Counted from the first letter of the stretch, positions 13,600-21,623 are shown. The stretch: DNA of 34,989 nt from Candidatus Moranbacteria bacterium GW2011_GWC2_40_12 (GCA_000995965.1 LBYD01000006.1:1-34989); one strand, 5' to 3'. Translations and numbers: made by a program. The notes: generated by a model not told the origin, from the letters alone.

Positions 13600-14562
13600 A
13601 TGGCATCAGGAACAAGAGAAATACGCCGCCGGATCAAGTCGGTGAACAATACGAAAAAGATCACCCGCGCCATGGAAATGGTTGCGGCTTCGAAGATGCG
13701 CCGGGCCGTTGCGGCAACGCTCGCCATCCGTCCCTACGCCCACAGCGCTTGGGCGGTGCTTACAAATCTCGCGCAGGCTTTTGAAAAATATCAGACGGGG
13801 CTTCTTGCCGTGCGGGAGGTGAAAAGGATTTGCGTCATCGTAGTTTCATCCAATCGCGGCCTTTGCGGAGGCTTCAACTTCCAGATCATGAGAAAGGTGG
13901 TTGAACAGGTGAAAAATCCGGCTCTTCTCAAGATAAACCGTATCGGCGCAAAAAGAATCGAATCAAAAATTCCCGACGAACAGCTTGAAATGGATTTCAT
14001 CACGGTTGGAAAAAGAGGGGCGAATGTCCTTCGCAAAATGAAAAAAAATATCGTAGCGACGTTTGATGATCTCACCTATCTCCCTAAAATCGAAGACGTG
14101 CGGGCGCTCGTGAAATTGGTTACGGATGATTATACGGCTGAAAAATATGACAAAGTGGTCATTGCCTACACAGACTATGTTTCCGCAGTGGTGCAGCAGC
14201 CCAAACTCAGGCAGATCCTTCCCATTTCAAAAACGGATATTGAAAAGCAGCTGGCAGAAATGGATACTCACGCTGACAAAATCGGTCTTGAAAAAGCTGA
14301 AGTATTCTATAAAGTCGAACCCACTCCGGGAATCGTGATCACCGAAATTCTTCCGCGGCTCGTCGAAATGCAGGTTTTCCACGCCATTCTGGAATCGAAT
14401 GCTTCGAAAGAATCAGCCCGGATGGTGGCGATGAGGAACGCGACTGACGCGGCAACGGATATGGCGGACAATCTGACGCTCATATTCAACCAGATCCGCC
14501 AAGCCGGCATCACGCAGGAAATCGCGGAAATTTCCGCGGGACGGGCCGCTTTGGAGCAATGA
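13600..14562 (+). CDS. atpG: ATP synthase F1 subunit gamma
   Basis: A 320-aa central-shaft subunit, a little longer than the usual ~290. The N-terminal helix (TREIRRRIKSVNNTKKITRAMEMVAASKMRRA) and C-terminal helix (ATDMADNLTLIFNQIRQAGITQEIAEISAGRAAL) form the coiled-coil rotor axle. The middle carries VVSSNRGLCGGFN. The ATG at 13600 follows a palindrome pair by a few bases, with ggaaaaa as the only upstream purine run. It is followed 20 bases later by an unrelated NUDIX gene, which separates it from atpD. Confidence 0.95.
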   Translation: MASGTREIRRRIKSVNNTKKITRAMEMVAASKMRRAVAATLAIRPYAHSAWAVLTNLAQAFEKYQTGLLAVREVKRICVIVVSSNRGLCGGFNFQIMRKVVEQVKNPALLKINRIGAKRIESKIPDEQLEMDFITVGKRGANVLRKMKKNIVATFDDLTYLPKIEDVRALVKLVTDDYTAEKYDKVVIAYTDYVSAVVQQPKLRQILPISKTDIEKQLAEMDTHADKIGLEKAEVFYKVEPTPGIVITEILPRLVEMQVFHAILESNASKESARMVAMRNATDAATDMADNLTLIFNQIRQAGITQEIAEISAGRAALEQ

Positions 14563-14582
14563 TACTTCATTAAAATACATAC

Positions 14583-14996
14583 ATGAATTGTTATAAAGTA
14601 TTAATAATAGCATTGATATTAGGAAAAAATAATTCCGAGATTCTTTTATCAAAGAGAAACCGAGATCCCGAGCTAGGAAAGTGGTCTTTGCCCGGCGGAG
14701 CCGAGGCATTGAATTCAGAAAAAGACCCGAGTAAGGCAATATCGAAAGAGGTATTTTCAGAATTTTCTGTTAAGTTTGAAAATCATAAATTATTGAATGT
14801 TATCTATGATGTCCAAAATGAAATTTTAAGGATGTACTATGTTGGAAATATATTGGGAGATGTAAGGATCACTCAACCTGAAATTACTGGAGAAACAAAG
14901 TGGTTTTCTTTTGGTGAAGCATTGGAGTTAGACTTGGCCTTTGGGGATTTTGACAAAGAAGCAATAAAATATTTTAGAAATAATTTCAAATTTTAG
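14583..14996 (+). CDS. NUDIX-like hydrolase, AT-rich insertion in the ATP synthase operon
   Basis: A 137-aa NUDIX-fold protein. It starts YKVLIIALILGKNNSEILLSKR, then WSLPGGAEAL, and a NUDIX-box-like helix SKAISKEVFSEFSV. The box is imperfect. The canonical REUxEExGU reads KEVFSEFSV, so the first of the paired Glu residues and the Gly are replaced by Ser, and metal binding may be altered. NUDIX enzymes hydrolyse nucleoside diphosphates linked to another moiety; the substrate cannot be read here. The gene is visibly AT-richer than atpG and atpD and interrupts the normal atpG-atpD order, so it was probably acquired. Spacing to the neighbours is 20 and 28 bases, so it is likely co-transcribed. 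Confidence 0.8.
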   Translation: MNCYKVLIIALILGKNNSEILLSKRNRDPELGKWSLPGGAEALNSEKDPSKAISKEVFSEFSVKFENHKLLNVIYDVQNEILRMYYVGNILGDVRITQPEITGETKWFSFGEALELDLAFGDFDKEAIKYFRNNFKF

Positions 14997-15024
14997 TTTA
15001 AATTTTTTTGAACAAAATACTCAT

Positions 15025-16395
15025 ATGAGAAACAAAGGCAAAATATCCCAAGTCATCGGACCGGTTGTGGACGTGGAATTTGAGAAAGATCTTCCCGAAA
15101 TTTATTCGGCGCTGGAAGTAAAATTGGAAGAAAATAATAAACTGGTTCTTGAAACCCACCAGCATCTCGGCGGGAGCAAGGTCCGCGCGGTGGCCATGGG
15201 TTCGACAGACGGACTCAAGCGCCGCATGGAAGTCACTGACACCGGCGCGCCGATCAGTGTTCCGGTCGGGACGGAAACCCTCGGGCGGATGTTCAATCTT
15301 CTGGGCGAGCCGATTGACGGAATGCCGGCCGTGAAGACAAAAAACAGATTTTCGATTCATCGCCCGACTCCTGATTTCAAAGACCAATCCACAGAAGCGG
15401 AAATTCTGGAAACCGGAATCAAAGTCATCGACCTCATTTGCCCGTTTTTGAAAGGCGGAAAAATCGGGCTTTTTGGCGGCGCGGGCGTGGGGAAAACGGT
15501 GGTCATCCAGGAACTTATTCGCAACATCGCCACCGAACACGGCGGATATTCGATGTTCGCGGGCGTGGGAGAAAGAACTCGTGAGGGGAATGACCTCTAT
15601 CACGAGATGAAAGAATCTGGCGTTTTGGAAAAAACCGCGCTTGTTTTCGGACAAATGAATGAACCGCCGGGAGCGCGCCAGCGCGTGGCGCTTTCCGCGC
15701 TTTCGATGGCGGAATATTTCCGCGACGAGGAAGGAAAGGACGTTTTGTTTTTCATTGACAATATTTTCCGCTTCACGCAGGCGGGTTCGGAAGTTTCAGC
15801 CCTTTTGGGGCGTATCCCTTCGGCGGTGGGATATCAGCCGACTCTGGCGGAAGATATGGGGCGTTTGCAAGAGCGAATTACTTCCACAAAAAAGGGATCT
15901 GTCACATCCGTGCAAGCGGTATACGTTCCGGCCGACGACCTCACTGATCCGGCTCCGGCGACCACTTTCGGGCATCTGGACTCGACGGTGGTACTGTCCC
16001 GCCAACTTTCCGAGCTCGGAATTTATCCGGCGGTTGATCCGCTTGATTCGTCTTCGACGATTCTTGATCCGAAAATTATAGGTGAAGAGCACTATCAAGT
16101 GGCGCGCGGCGTGCAGAAAGTTTTGCAGAGATACAAAGATTTGCAGGATATCATCGCCATTCTCGGCGTTGAGGAACTCTCGGATGAAGACAAGCTGGCA
16201 GTGAATCGGGCGCGCAAGATCCAGAAATTCTTGTCCCAGCCGTTTTTCGTGGCGGAACAATTCACCGGGACATCCGGAAAATATGTGAAACTTGCCGATA
16301 CCATCCGCGGTTTCAAGGAAATTCTGGAAGGCAAGCACGACGACAAAGGCGAGCAGATGTTTTATATGAAAGGAAGCATTGAGGAAGTTAAATGA
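15025..16395 (+). CDS. atpD: ATP synthase F1 subunit beta
   Basis: The 456-aa catalytic subunit. It begins GKISQVIGPVVDVEF. The P-loop GGAGVGKT is at 151-158, followed by GVGERTREGNDLYHEM, ALSALSMAEYFRDEEGKDVLFFIDNIFRF (Walker B), GRIPSAVGYQPTLAEDMG and FVAEQFTGTSGKYV. Length and order of motifs are complete. No family palindrome was found inside it. A long AT-rich hairpin region separates it from atpC. Confidence 0.97.
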   Translation: MRNKGKISQVIGPVVDVEFEKDLPEIYSALEVKLEENNKLVLETHQHLGGSKVRAVAMGSTDGLKRRMEVTDTGAPISVPVGTETLGRMFNLLGEPIDGMPAVKTKNRFSIHRPTPDFKDQSTEAEILETGIKVIDLICPFLKGGKIGLFGGAGVGKTVVIQELIRNIATEHGGYSMFAGVGERTREGNDLYHEMKESGVLEKTALVFGQMNEPPGARQRVALSALSMAEYFRDEEGKDVLFFIDNIFRFTQAGSEVSALLGRIPSAVGYQPTLAEDMGRLQERITSTKKGSVTSVQAVYVPADDLTDPAPATTFGHLDSTVVLSRQLSELGIYPAVDPLDSSSTILDPKIIGEEHYQVARGVQKVLQRYKDLQDIIAILGVEELSDEDKLAVNRARKIQKFLSQPFFVAEQFTGTSGKYVKLADTIRGFKEILEGKHDDKGEQMFYMKGSIEEVK

Positions 16396-16504
16396 GAAAT
16401 AAGATATAAAAAAGAAGAAATAAATATAAAAAATAAAAAAACTATCGTTATTTCTGATTTCTGCTTTTTATTTCTTCTATCTCATTTCTTATATCTAATA
16501 TCTT
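16396..16504. repeat. Long AT-rich imperfect inverted repeat, atpD-atpC gap
   Basis: The 109-base gap is almost entirely a purine-rich left half (agaaataagatata, aagaagaaataaa) and a pyrimidine-rich right half (tttatttcttct, tttcttatatct, aatatctt) that can fold on itself. It runs right up to the atpC ATG. There is no promoter or SD that I can see. Confidence 0.55.
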
Positions 16505-16948
16505 ATGGCTGCTGAAAATAAGATAAAATTTAAGATCGTCACGCCCGAGCGCACCGTCTATGAAGCCGAGATAGACCAAGTCACCCTTCCCACCCAGGAC
16601 GGCGAGATTACCGTGCTGGCGCATCATATCCCCCTCATTTCAGTTCTTCAGGCAGGGGAATTGGTTGCGAAAAAAGATGGCGAGGAAATCGCGATGGCCG
16701 TTTCAGGCGGGATGGTTGAAGTCCGGAAAAACGAGCTGACGATTTTGGCGGACACAGCCGAACGGGCGGAAGAAATAGACGTGAAACGGGCCGAAGAGGC
16801 TCGCGCTCGGGCAGAGAAGTTGAAAGAAGAGAAAATCCGTGCCGATGAAACCGGCTATGCCACAGCCGCGGCAATTCTCGAAAAGAACCTCGCGCGGATA
16901 AAAGTGGCGAGAAAACATTTGTCGAGAAGGGGAATAAAGATAGAATAA
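16505..16948 (+). CDS. atpC: ATP synthase F1 subunit epsilon
   Basis: A 147-aa regulatory subunit at the foot of the central stalk. The N-terminal beta-sandwich reads FKIVTPERTVYEAEIDQVTLPTQDGEITVLAHHIPLIS and GGMVEVRKNELTILADTAER. The C-terminal helical hairpin (KRAEEARARAEKLKEEK, then AAAILEKNLARIKVARKHL) is complete, so ATP-hydrolysis inhibition is possible. It is the last gene of the ATP synthase cluster. Confidence 0.95.
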   Translation: MAAENKIKFKIVTPERTVYEAEIDQVTLPTQDGEITVLAHHIPLISVLQAGELVAKKDGEEIAMAVSGGMVEVRKNELTILADTAERAEEIDVKRAEEARARAEKLKEEKIRADETGYATAAAILEKNLARIKVARKHLSRRGIKIE

Positions 16949-17038
16949 ATTGTAATCCGTAATTGGTTATTCGGATAATAAAATCCAAATTACAGCGAGC
17001 GCAGCGGGCGAAGCTGCCAATTACCAATTGCATTAAAC
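16949..17038. repeat. AT-rich imperfect inverted repeat between atpC and the carbonic-anhydrase-like gene
   Basis: The left part tgtaatccgtaattgg and right part ccaattaccaattgc are roughly complementary, with a GC-rich centre (cagcgagcgcagcgggcgaag). It abuts the downstream ATG. The word ccaattac is also repeated inside leuS at 20411-20440. Confidence 0.4.
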
Positions 17039-17485
17039 ATGAAAATTCACTTTAAATTCAAAAATCTGCACAGTTGCGAGGCCGTCGTCCTCGCCTGCAT
17101 CGACTTTCGCTTTTGGAAAGAGACGATGAAATTTGTCGAGGAAGAATTGGGGATCAAGTCATACGATTTTCCCAAACTTCCGGGCGCGGCCAAATCCATC
17201 AATGACTGCCTTTCGGAAGTGGACATTGCCATGAAATGCATCGGTGTGCCGTGCGACCTGCATCACGTCAAAAAGATCGTGATCGTGAATCACGCCGACT
17301 GCGGAGCCTATGGCGGCAGCGTCCAATTCAAGGGCGACGACGAAGCAGAACAAAAATTTCACGAAGGCGAGCTCCGAAAAGCGAAAGAAAAAATCATCGC
17401 CCAGTATCCCGGAAAAGAAGTCATCCTTGCCTATGCAAAATTGGTGGACGGGGGAGAGTTTGTGGAATTTTTGAGGGTTGACTAG
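17039..17485 (+). CDS. Small beta-carbonic-anhydrase-like protein
   Basis: A 148-aa protein with the zinc-site pattern of beta-carbonic anhydrases: CxDxR at Cys20-Asp22-Arg24 (ACIDFRFW) and HxxC at His85-Cys88 (NHADCGAYGG). The segment between carries KLPGAAKSI where the family has a glycine-rich turn. These residues are sufficient to bind Zn and form the Asp-Arg dyad, so CO2 hydration is plausible. The protein is shorter than most beta-class enzymes, and CPR members of this short type have no assigned role that I can name. It ends before a terminator-like hairpin at 17512, so it is probably the end of a transcript. Confidence 0.75.
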   Translation: MKIHFKFKNLHSCEAVVLACIDFRFWKETMKFVEEELGIKSYDFPKLPGAAKSINDCLSEVDIAMKCIGVPCDLHHVKKIVIVNHADCGAYGGSVQFKGDDEAEQKFHEGELRKAKEKIIAQYPGKEVILAYAKLVDGGEFVEFLRVD

Positions 17486-17511
17486 AAACGAAAATTTTGC
17501 TATAAAAAAAG

Positions 17512-17532
17512 CGGTTCCCTAGAGCCGTTTTT
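17512..17532 (+). terminator. Terminator-like hairpin after the carbonic-anhydrase-like gene
   Basis: CGGTTC (17512-17517) pairs with GAGCCG (17522-17527) with one G-T pair and a 4-nt loop, followed by tttttg. It lies 26 bases after the stop. Confidence 0.65.
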
Positions 17533-17581
17533 GTTTTGGTTCAAACGGGAATAGATAAAAATAGCACATTCTTTAGAAAAT

Positions 17582-18124
17582 ATGCTTGAAAAAAAAGGAG
17601 GATTTGCTTTGGCTGAACTATTCATGGATGCGGCAAATGAGGATCTGCTTCGCAGACTGGAAAAGGAAAAAATAATCGAGTCCTTTACGATAAAGTGGCT
17701 CCTCGAACAGATCGCCGGCGGCTATTTGCCGATTATCTGCTCCGACGGCTCGATCGATGCCCGCCAGTTCTATCGCCGTGCCGACCCCGCTGCGTGTTTT
17801 ATTCAGCTTTTTGGCGGGCCGGTAATATTCAGTTCCTCTTACCGGGATTATAATGAAGAGGGAGTGCGGTTTCTTTTTCAAAACATGGAAAAAAGCCGCA
17901 AGTTTGCCGGGATTGATACGACTGCTCCGCACTACCACTGGCCCTGCAAAGACCTCATAGCCTTGAGTTATGTCATGGAGGACATCTTTTCGTTCCTTGG
18001 AAAAAGCTCGAGCGAGGCTTTGCACAGCGCCGGGTGGAAAACTCTTAATTTTTTCCATGCCAAACTTTTTCGTAACGGCGGGAAGCTTCAGAAAACTTAC
18101 CTTTACCATCCAAGCAGGTGGTAG
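17582..18124 (+). CDS. Hypothetical protein, possible diverged carbonic-anhydrase-fold protein
   Basis: 180 aa with no family I can name with confidence. A cysteine-aspartate-arginine cluster, IICSDGSIDARQF (Cys53, Asp55, Arg61), and an HxxC, HYHWPC (His119 and Cys122), are present. The distance from the first Cys to the His (66 residues) is almost the same as in the carbonic-anhydrase-like protein just upstream (65), and the His-Cys spacing is identical. A glycine-rich turn (FGGPVIFSSS) follows, as in that protein. This suggests a metal-binding relative, but it is inference. It is flanked by hairpin terminators on both sides, so it is probably a separate transcript. Confidence 0.6.
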   Translation: MLEKKGGFALAELFMDAANEDLLRRLEKEKIIESFTIKWLLEQIAGGYLPIICSDGSIDARQFYRRADPAACFIQLFGGPVIFSSSYRDYNEEGVRFLFQNMEKSRKFAGIDTTAPHYHWPCKDLIALSYVMEDIFSFLGKSSSEALHSAGWKTLNFFHAKLFRNGGKLQKTYLYHPSRW

Positions 18125-18137
18125 GCGAGAACCATTT

Positions 18138-18175
18138 GGGGTCAAGGTCTGCGGACCTTGTCCCCTTTTATTTTT
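18138..18175 (+). terminator. Strong hairpin terminator before leuS
   Basis: ggggtcaaggtc pairs with gaccttgtcccc around a tgcg loop with a single mismatch, followed by ttttattttt. It separates the hypothetical gene from leuS. Its GC-rich palindromic form could also be another palindromic repeat family, but only one copy was seen here. Confidence 0.75.
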
Positions 18176-18176
18176 C

Positions 18177-18205
18177 TTGAAAAAAAAATTCAAATAAGCT
18201 AAAGT
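18177..18205 (+). promoter_or_regulatory. Putative leuS promoter
   Basis: TTGAAA (18177-18182) and TAAAGT (18200-18205) with a 17-base spacer, ending 24 bases before the leuS ATG. It follows directly after a terminator, which fits a new transcription start. The match to the consensus is partial in AT-rich DNA. Confidence 0.45.
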
Positions 18206-18229
18206 AAAATTGTAGTTTTTGCGCCAAAT

Positions 18230-20743
18230 ATGGAGAAATATAATCCTCAAGAAATCGAGAAAAAATGGCAAAAATACTGGGCGGACTATCCCGAACTTTT
18301 CGAAGCGGATGAGAAGCCGGAAAAGGCCAAATTCTATTGCCTCGATATGTTTCCCTATCCGTCCGGAGACGGGCTTCATGTCGGGCACGTGGAAGGTTAT
18401 ACCGCTTCGGACATTTATTCGCGTTATCAGCGGATGAATGGGAAGAATATTTTGCACCCGATAGGCTGGGATGCTTTCGGTCTGCCGGCGGAAAATTTTG
18501 CCATCAAGTCCGGAGTTCAACCGGCTGAGTCAACCCAAAAAAATATCAAAACTTTTACGGAGCAGATCAAGAGCCTCGGGCTTTCCTATGACTGGTCGCG
18601 CGAGATCGACACATCAAGTCCGGAATACTACAAGTGGACCCAGTGGTTCTTTTTATTTTTGCATGAAAACGGCCTGGCGTACCGGAAATATGCCAAAGTG
18701 AACTGGTGCGAATCGTGCAAAACAGTTCTCGCGAATGAGCAAGTTGAAGACGGAGTTTGCGAACGCTGCAAAAATGAAGTGATCCAGAAAGATATGGAGC
18801 AGTGGTTTTTCAAGATTACGGATTTTGCGGAAGATTTGATAAAGGATCTCGACAAATTGGACTGGCCGGAATCGACTAAGACGGCGCAGAAAAACTGGAT
18901 CGGCAAAAGCGAGGGAGCGGTGATCAAGTTCAAAGTTCAAAGTGAAAAGTTGAAAGTTGTGGGAGATTACTTTTTGGAAACTTTTACCACGAGATTGGAT
19001 ACTATTTATGGCTGCACCTATTGCGTTGTGGCGCCGGAACACAAAGTCTTGGAAGAAACAAGAAATGAGATAGAAAATATTGAGGAAATTGATAAATATA
19101 TAAATCAGGCCAAAAAGAAAACCGATCTTCAGCGGACGGATCTTCAGAAGGAAAAAACGGGAGTGGAAATAAAAGGCATGAAAGCCGTCAATCCCTTCAC
19201 GAAAGAAGAAGTCCCGATTTTCGTGGCTGATTACGTGCTTTCTACCTATGGAACCGGCGCGGTGATGGCTGTCCCGGCGCATGACGAACGGGACTTTGAG
19301 TTCGCGAAAAAGTACAATTTGCCGATAAAAAATGTGATTCTTCCAAAAAAATTATTAGAGATACCAAGAAACATGGAAGATATAGCAGCCGGCGCCAAAA
19401 CAGAACTGCGAGTCGAATCCGAATGCTTTACGTGTGATGGAGAATTGATTAATTCCGGTAAATATTCCAATCTCGCATCCGAAAAAGCCCGCGAGGAGAT
19501 GGCGAAGTGGCTTGAGAAAAATAATTTGGGCGGGAAAAAGATAACCTACAAATTGCGGGACTGGCTGATTTCGCGGCAAAGATATTGGGGCGCGCCAATA
19601 CCCGTCATTTATTGCAAAAATTGTTCTACCCTAGAGCTGAGCTCTAGGGTCGTTCCTATTCCGGAAAATGATTTGCCGGTTTTGCTTCCGGAAGTGAAAG
19701 ATTATCGCCCGAAAGGAACGTCGCCGCTGGAGACGAATCCCTCATTTGTGAACGTGAAATGCCCGAAGTGCGGCGGGAGTGCGAAACGCGAAACAGACAC
19801 AATGGACACGTTCGTTTGTTCAAGCTGGTATTTTTTCCGGTTCGCGGATCCGGGGAACAAAAAAGAATTCGCCGCGAAAGAGAAAATCAAAAAATGGCTG
19901 CCAGTTGATCTTTATATCGGCGGCAAAGAGCACACGGTTCTTCATTTGCTGTATTCCCGATTTTTCACGAAGGCTTTGCATAAATTCGGCTATATCGATT
20001 TTGACGAGCCGTTCACGAAGTTGCGCCATCAGGGAATCGTCCTTGCTGAAGACGGACGGAAAATGTCGAAGTCTCTGGGGAACGTCATCAATCCCGATGA
20101 AATAGTGGAAAAATACGGCGCGGATGTTTTGCGGCTGTATGAAATGTTCATGGGCCCGCTGGAGGACTCAAAAGCGTGGAATACGAAAAGCATAATCGGG
20201 CTAAAAAGATTTTTGGAAAGAGTATGGCGCTTAAAATCCCAAATCCCCGCTGACGCCAAAGCTTTGGCGGGCAAGCAAAATCCGAAACTTAATTCTTTTT
20301 TACACAAAACTATCAAAAAAGTCACCGAAGATATTGAAAATTTGCGCTTCAATACCGCGATTTCCGCAATGATGATGCTGGTTAATGAAATGGAAAAAGA
20401 AAATAATATTCCAATTACCAATTACCAATTACTAATTACTATTCTCGCTCCCTTTGCTCCCCACATTGCCGAAGAAATCTGGTCGAGTCTCGGCCACAAA
20501 AACTCTGTTTTCCTCGAAAAATGGCCGGAGCATGATATAGAGTTGATAAAAGATGAGGAAATCACAATCATTGTCCAAATCAACGGAAAAATGCGGGACC
20601 AGCTGAAGCTGGCGGCGGGCGCGGGCGAGGAGGATGTGAAAAAAATGGCGCTCGAAAGCGGGAAAGTGAAGAAATATGTTGAAGGGAAAAATATCCGGAA
20701 AATTATATTCGTGAAAGACAGACTGATTAATTTCGTAATCTGA
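18230..20743 (+). CDS. leuS: Leucyl-tRNA synthetase
   Basis: An 837-aa class I synthetase that charges tRNA-Leu. Motifs are HIGH-type HVGH (50-53, in FPYPSGDGLHVGHVEGYTAS), the editing-domain stretch FTTRLDTIYG, KTDLQRTDLQKEKTG and GTGAVMAVPAHDERDFEFA, DWLISRQRYWGAPIPV, the zinc-type CPKCGG with DTMDTFVCSSWYF, and KMSKSLGN at about 611. Two palindromic elements are in frame. A family-C copy gives TLELSSRV (467-474), between YCKNC and VVPIPENDLP. A 26-bp family-H copy gives PADAKALAG (673-681). Simple-word repeats are also in frame (KVQSEKLKV near 18930-18958; PITNYQLLIT near 20411-20440). The core motifs are intact, so the enzyme should work. It is transcribed from its own putative promoter after a terminator. 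Confidence 0.97.
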   Translation: MEKYNPQEIEKKWQKYWADYPELFEADEKPEKAKFYCLDMFPYPSGDGLHVGHVEGYTASDIYSRYQRMNGKNILHPIGWDAFGLPAENFAIKSGVQPAESTQKNIKTFTEQIKSLGLSYDWSREIDTSSPEYYKWTQWFFLFLHENGLAYRKYAKVNWCESCKTVLANEQVEDGVCERCKNEVIQKDMEQWFFKITDFAEDLIKDLDKLDWPESTKTAQKNWIGKSEGAVIKFKVQSEKLKVVGDYFLETFTTRLDTIYGCTYCVVAPEHKVLEETRNEIENIEEIDKYINQAKKKTDLQRTDLQKEKTGVEIKGMKAVNPFTKEEVPIFVADYVLSTYGTGAVMAVPAHDERDFEFAKKYNLPIKNVILPKKLLEIPRNMEDIAAGAKTELRVESECFTCDGELINSGKYSNLASEKAREEMAKWLEKNNLGGKKITYKLRDWLISRQRYWGAPIPVIYCKNCSTLELSSRVVPIPENDLPVLLPEVKDYRPKGTSPLETNPSFVNVKCPKCGGSAKRETDTMDTFVCSSWYFFRFADPGNKKEFAAKEKIKKWLPVDLYIGGKEHTVLHLLYSRFFTKALHKFGYIDFDEPFTKLRHQGIVLAEDGRKMSKSLGNVINPDEIVEKYGADVLRLYEMFMGPLEDSKAWNTKSIIGLKRFLERVWRLKSQIPADAKALAGKQNPKLNSFLHKTIKKVTEDIENLRFNTAISAMMMLVNEMEKENNIPITNYQLLITILAPFAPHIAEEIWSSLGHKNSVFLEKWPEHDIELIKDEEITIIVQINGKMRDQLKLAAGAGEEDVKKMALESGKVKKYVEGKNIRKIIFVKDRLINFVI
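19628..19650. repeat. Family-C palindrome in frame inside leuS
   Basis: ACCCTAGAGCT, central G, and the reverse-complement arm (23 bp perfect). It is read as TLELSSRV, directly after a zinc-site-like CKNC and before VVPIPENDLPVLLPE of the catalytic module. Confidence 0.9.
20246..20271. repeat. 26-bp palindromic element (family H) in frame inside leuS
   Basis: cccgctga, then cgccaaagctttggcg (a perfect 16-bp palindrome), then gg. It is read as PADAKALAG. Same length and phase as the atpA copy. Confidence 0.7.
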
Positions 20744-20746
20744 TTT

Positions 20747-20830
20747 ACGAATTACGAATCCGCTTCGCTCTACGAATATACAAATTACGAATTTTATGCA
20801 TTCGTATATTCGTACAGATTCGTAATTCGT
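20747..20830. repeat. Long AT-rich hairpin element (family G), copy 1
   Basis: Terminal arms ACGAATTACGAATC (20747-20760) and the exact reverse complement (20817-20830), with inner arms acgaatata / tatattcgt. It fills the gap between leuS and the nucleotidyltransferase start. A 130-bp relative lies before glmM. Confidence 0.8.
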
Positions 20831-20839
20831 ATAGAAATC

Positions 20840-21520
20840 ATGCAAGCTGTTATCATGGCCGCCGGTGAAGGAACGAGAATGCGGCCGCTAACCAATAAGA
20901 CTCCAAAACCGATGCTGCGCGTGAAAGGCAAGCCTATTTTGGAGTGGACGATCAGTTTTCTCCCGGAAAAAGTTGATGAGGTGATCATCATCGTCAATTA
21001 TCTCGCAGACCAGATCCGAAATTATTTCGGAGAAGAATGGAAAGGAAGAAAAATAAAATACGTTTTTCAAAAAGAACTCAATGGCACGGGCGGAGCAATT
21101 CACGCCTGCAAGGACATTCTTCGAAACAAGTTCCTGGTCATCAACGGGGACGATCTGTTTTTCAAAAAAGATCTTGAAAAACTTTGCCGGGAAGAACTGG
21201 CGGCGATGGCTTTCGAGGTCGAAGACCCTTCTAAATTCGGCGTGTTTAAGATGGATAAAGACGGCAACTTGCTGGATATCATTGAGAAGCCTCAAGAAAA
21301 AGATAACAAGCTGGCGAATATCGGGGCGTATGTGCTCAACAGAAATTTTTTCGATTATGCTTTGGTCCGGATCACAGAAAAAGAGTTCGGCCTTCCGCAA
21401 ACGATGGCCAAGATGACTGACAAGTATAAAGTGAAGGTTTTTCCGACGGCGCATTGGTTTCCCATCGGCAATCCTGATGACCTCGCGAGAGCCCAGACGG
21501 AAATTGAAAAATTCGTGTAG
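20840..21520 (+). CDS. Sugar-phosphate nucleotidyltransferase (possible UDP-GlcNAc pyrophosphorylase)
   Basis: 226 aa with the NTP-transferase fold. The signature AVIMAAGEGTRMRPLTNKTPKPML binds nucleotide, with NGTGGAIHACKDIL and the metal-site-like FLVINGDDLFF. Later FGVFKMDKDGNLLDIIEKP and NIGAYVLNRNFF are typical of the RfbA/GlmU N-domain group. It would join NTP and a sugar-1-phosphate to make an NDP-sugar. With glmM and glmS 2-4 kb downstream, the missing uridylyltransferase step to UDP-GlcNAc is an attractive role. The protein has no acetyltransferase domain, so it is not a full GlmU. Substrate specificity cannot be read from the sequence. It is flanked on both sides by acgaattac-type repeats. 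Confidence 0.85.
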   Translation: MQAVIMAAGEGTRMRPLTNKTPKPMLRVKGKPILEWTISFLPEKVDEVIIIVNYLADQIRNYFGEEWKGRKIKYVFQKELNGTGGAIHACKDILRNKFLVINGDDLFFKKDLEKLCREELAAMAFEVEDPSKFGVFKMDKDGNLLDIIEKPQEKDNKLANIGAYVLNRNFFDYALVRITEKEFGLPQTMAKMTDKYKVKVFPTAHWFPIGNPDDLARAQTEIEKFV

Positions 21521-21522
21521 TC

Positions 21523-21560
21523 TTTACGAATTACTAATCGATTACGAATATACGAATAAA
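21523..21560. repeat. Partial family-G element
   Basis: tttacgaattactaatcg then attacgaatatacgaata, immediately after the nucleotidyltransferase stop. It resembles the left part of the long G hairpins, but the right arm is missing. Confidence 0.6.
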
Positions 21561-21572
21561 CAGTTTTTCATT

Positions 21573-21593
21573 TCCCAAGATTCGATCTTAGGA
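21573..21593. repeat. 21-bp palindrome (family L), single copy
   Basis: The arm TCCCAAGATT, central C, and GATCTTAGGA; two pairs are imperfect. It has the same TCCYAA...TTRGGA outline as families D and E. It is intergenic, 30 bases before the beta-helix gene. Confidence 0.55.
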
Positions 21594-21623
21594 TGAAAGG
21601 ATTAATTTTTTAAAGTAAGATAT

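Noticed and set aside
19118..19150. gatcttcag direct repeat in leuS as another inserted element
   Set aside because: It encodes KTDLQRTDLQKEKTG, which is normal leucyl-tRNA synthetase editing-domain sequence.
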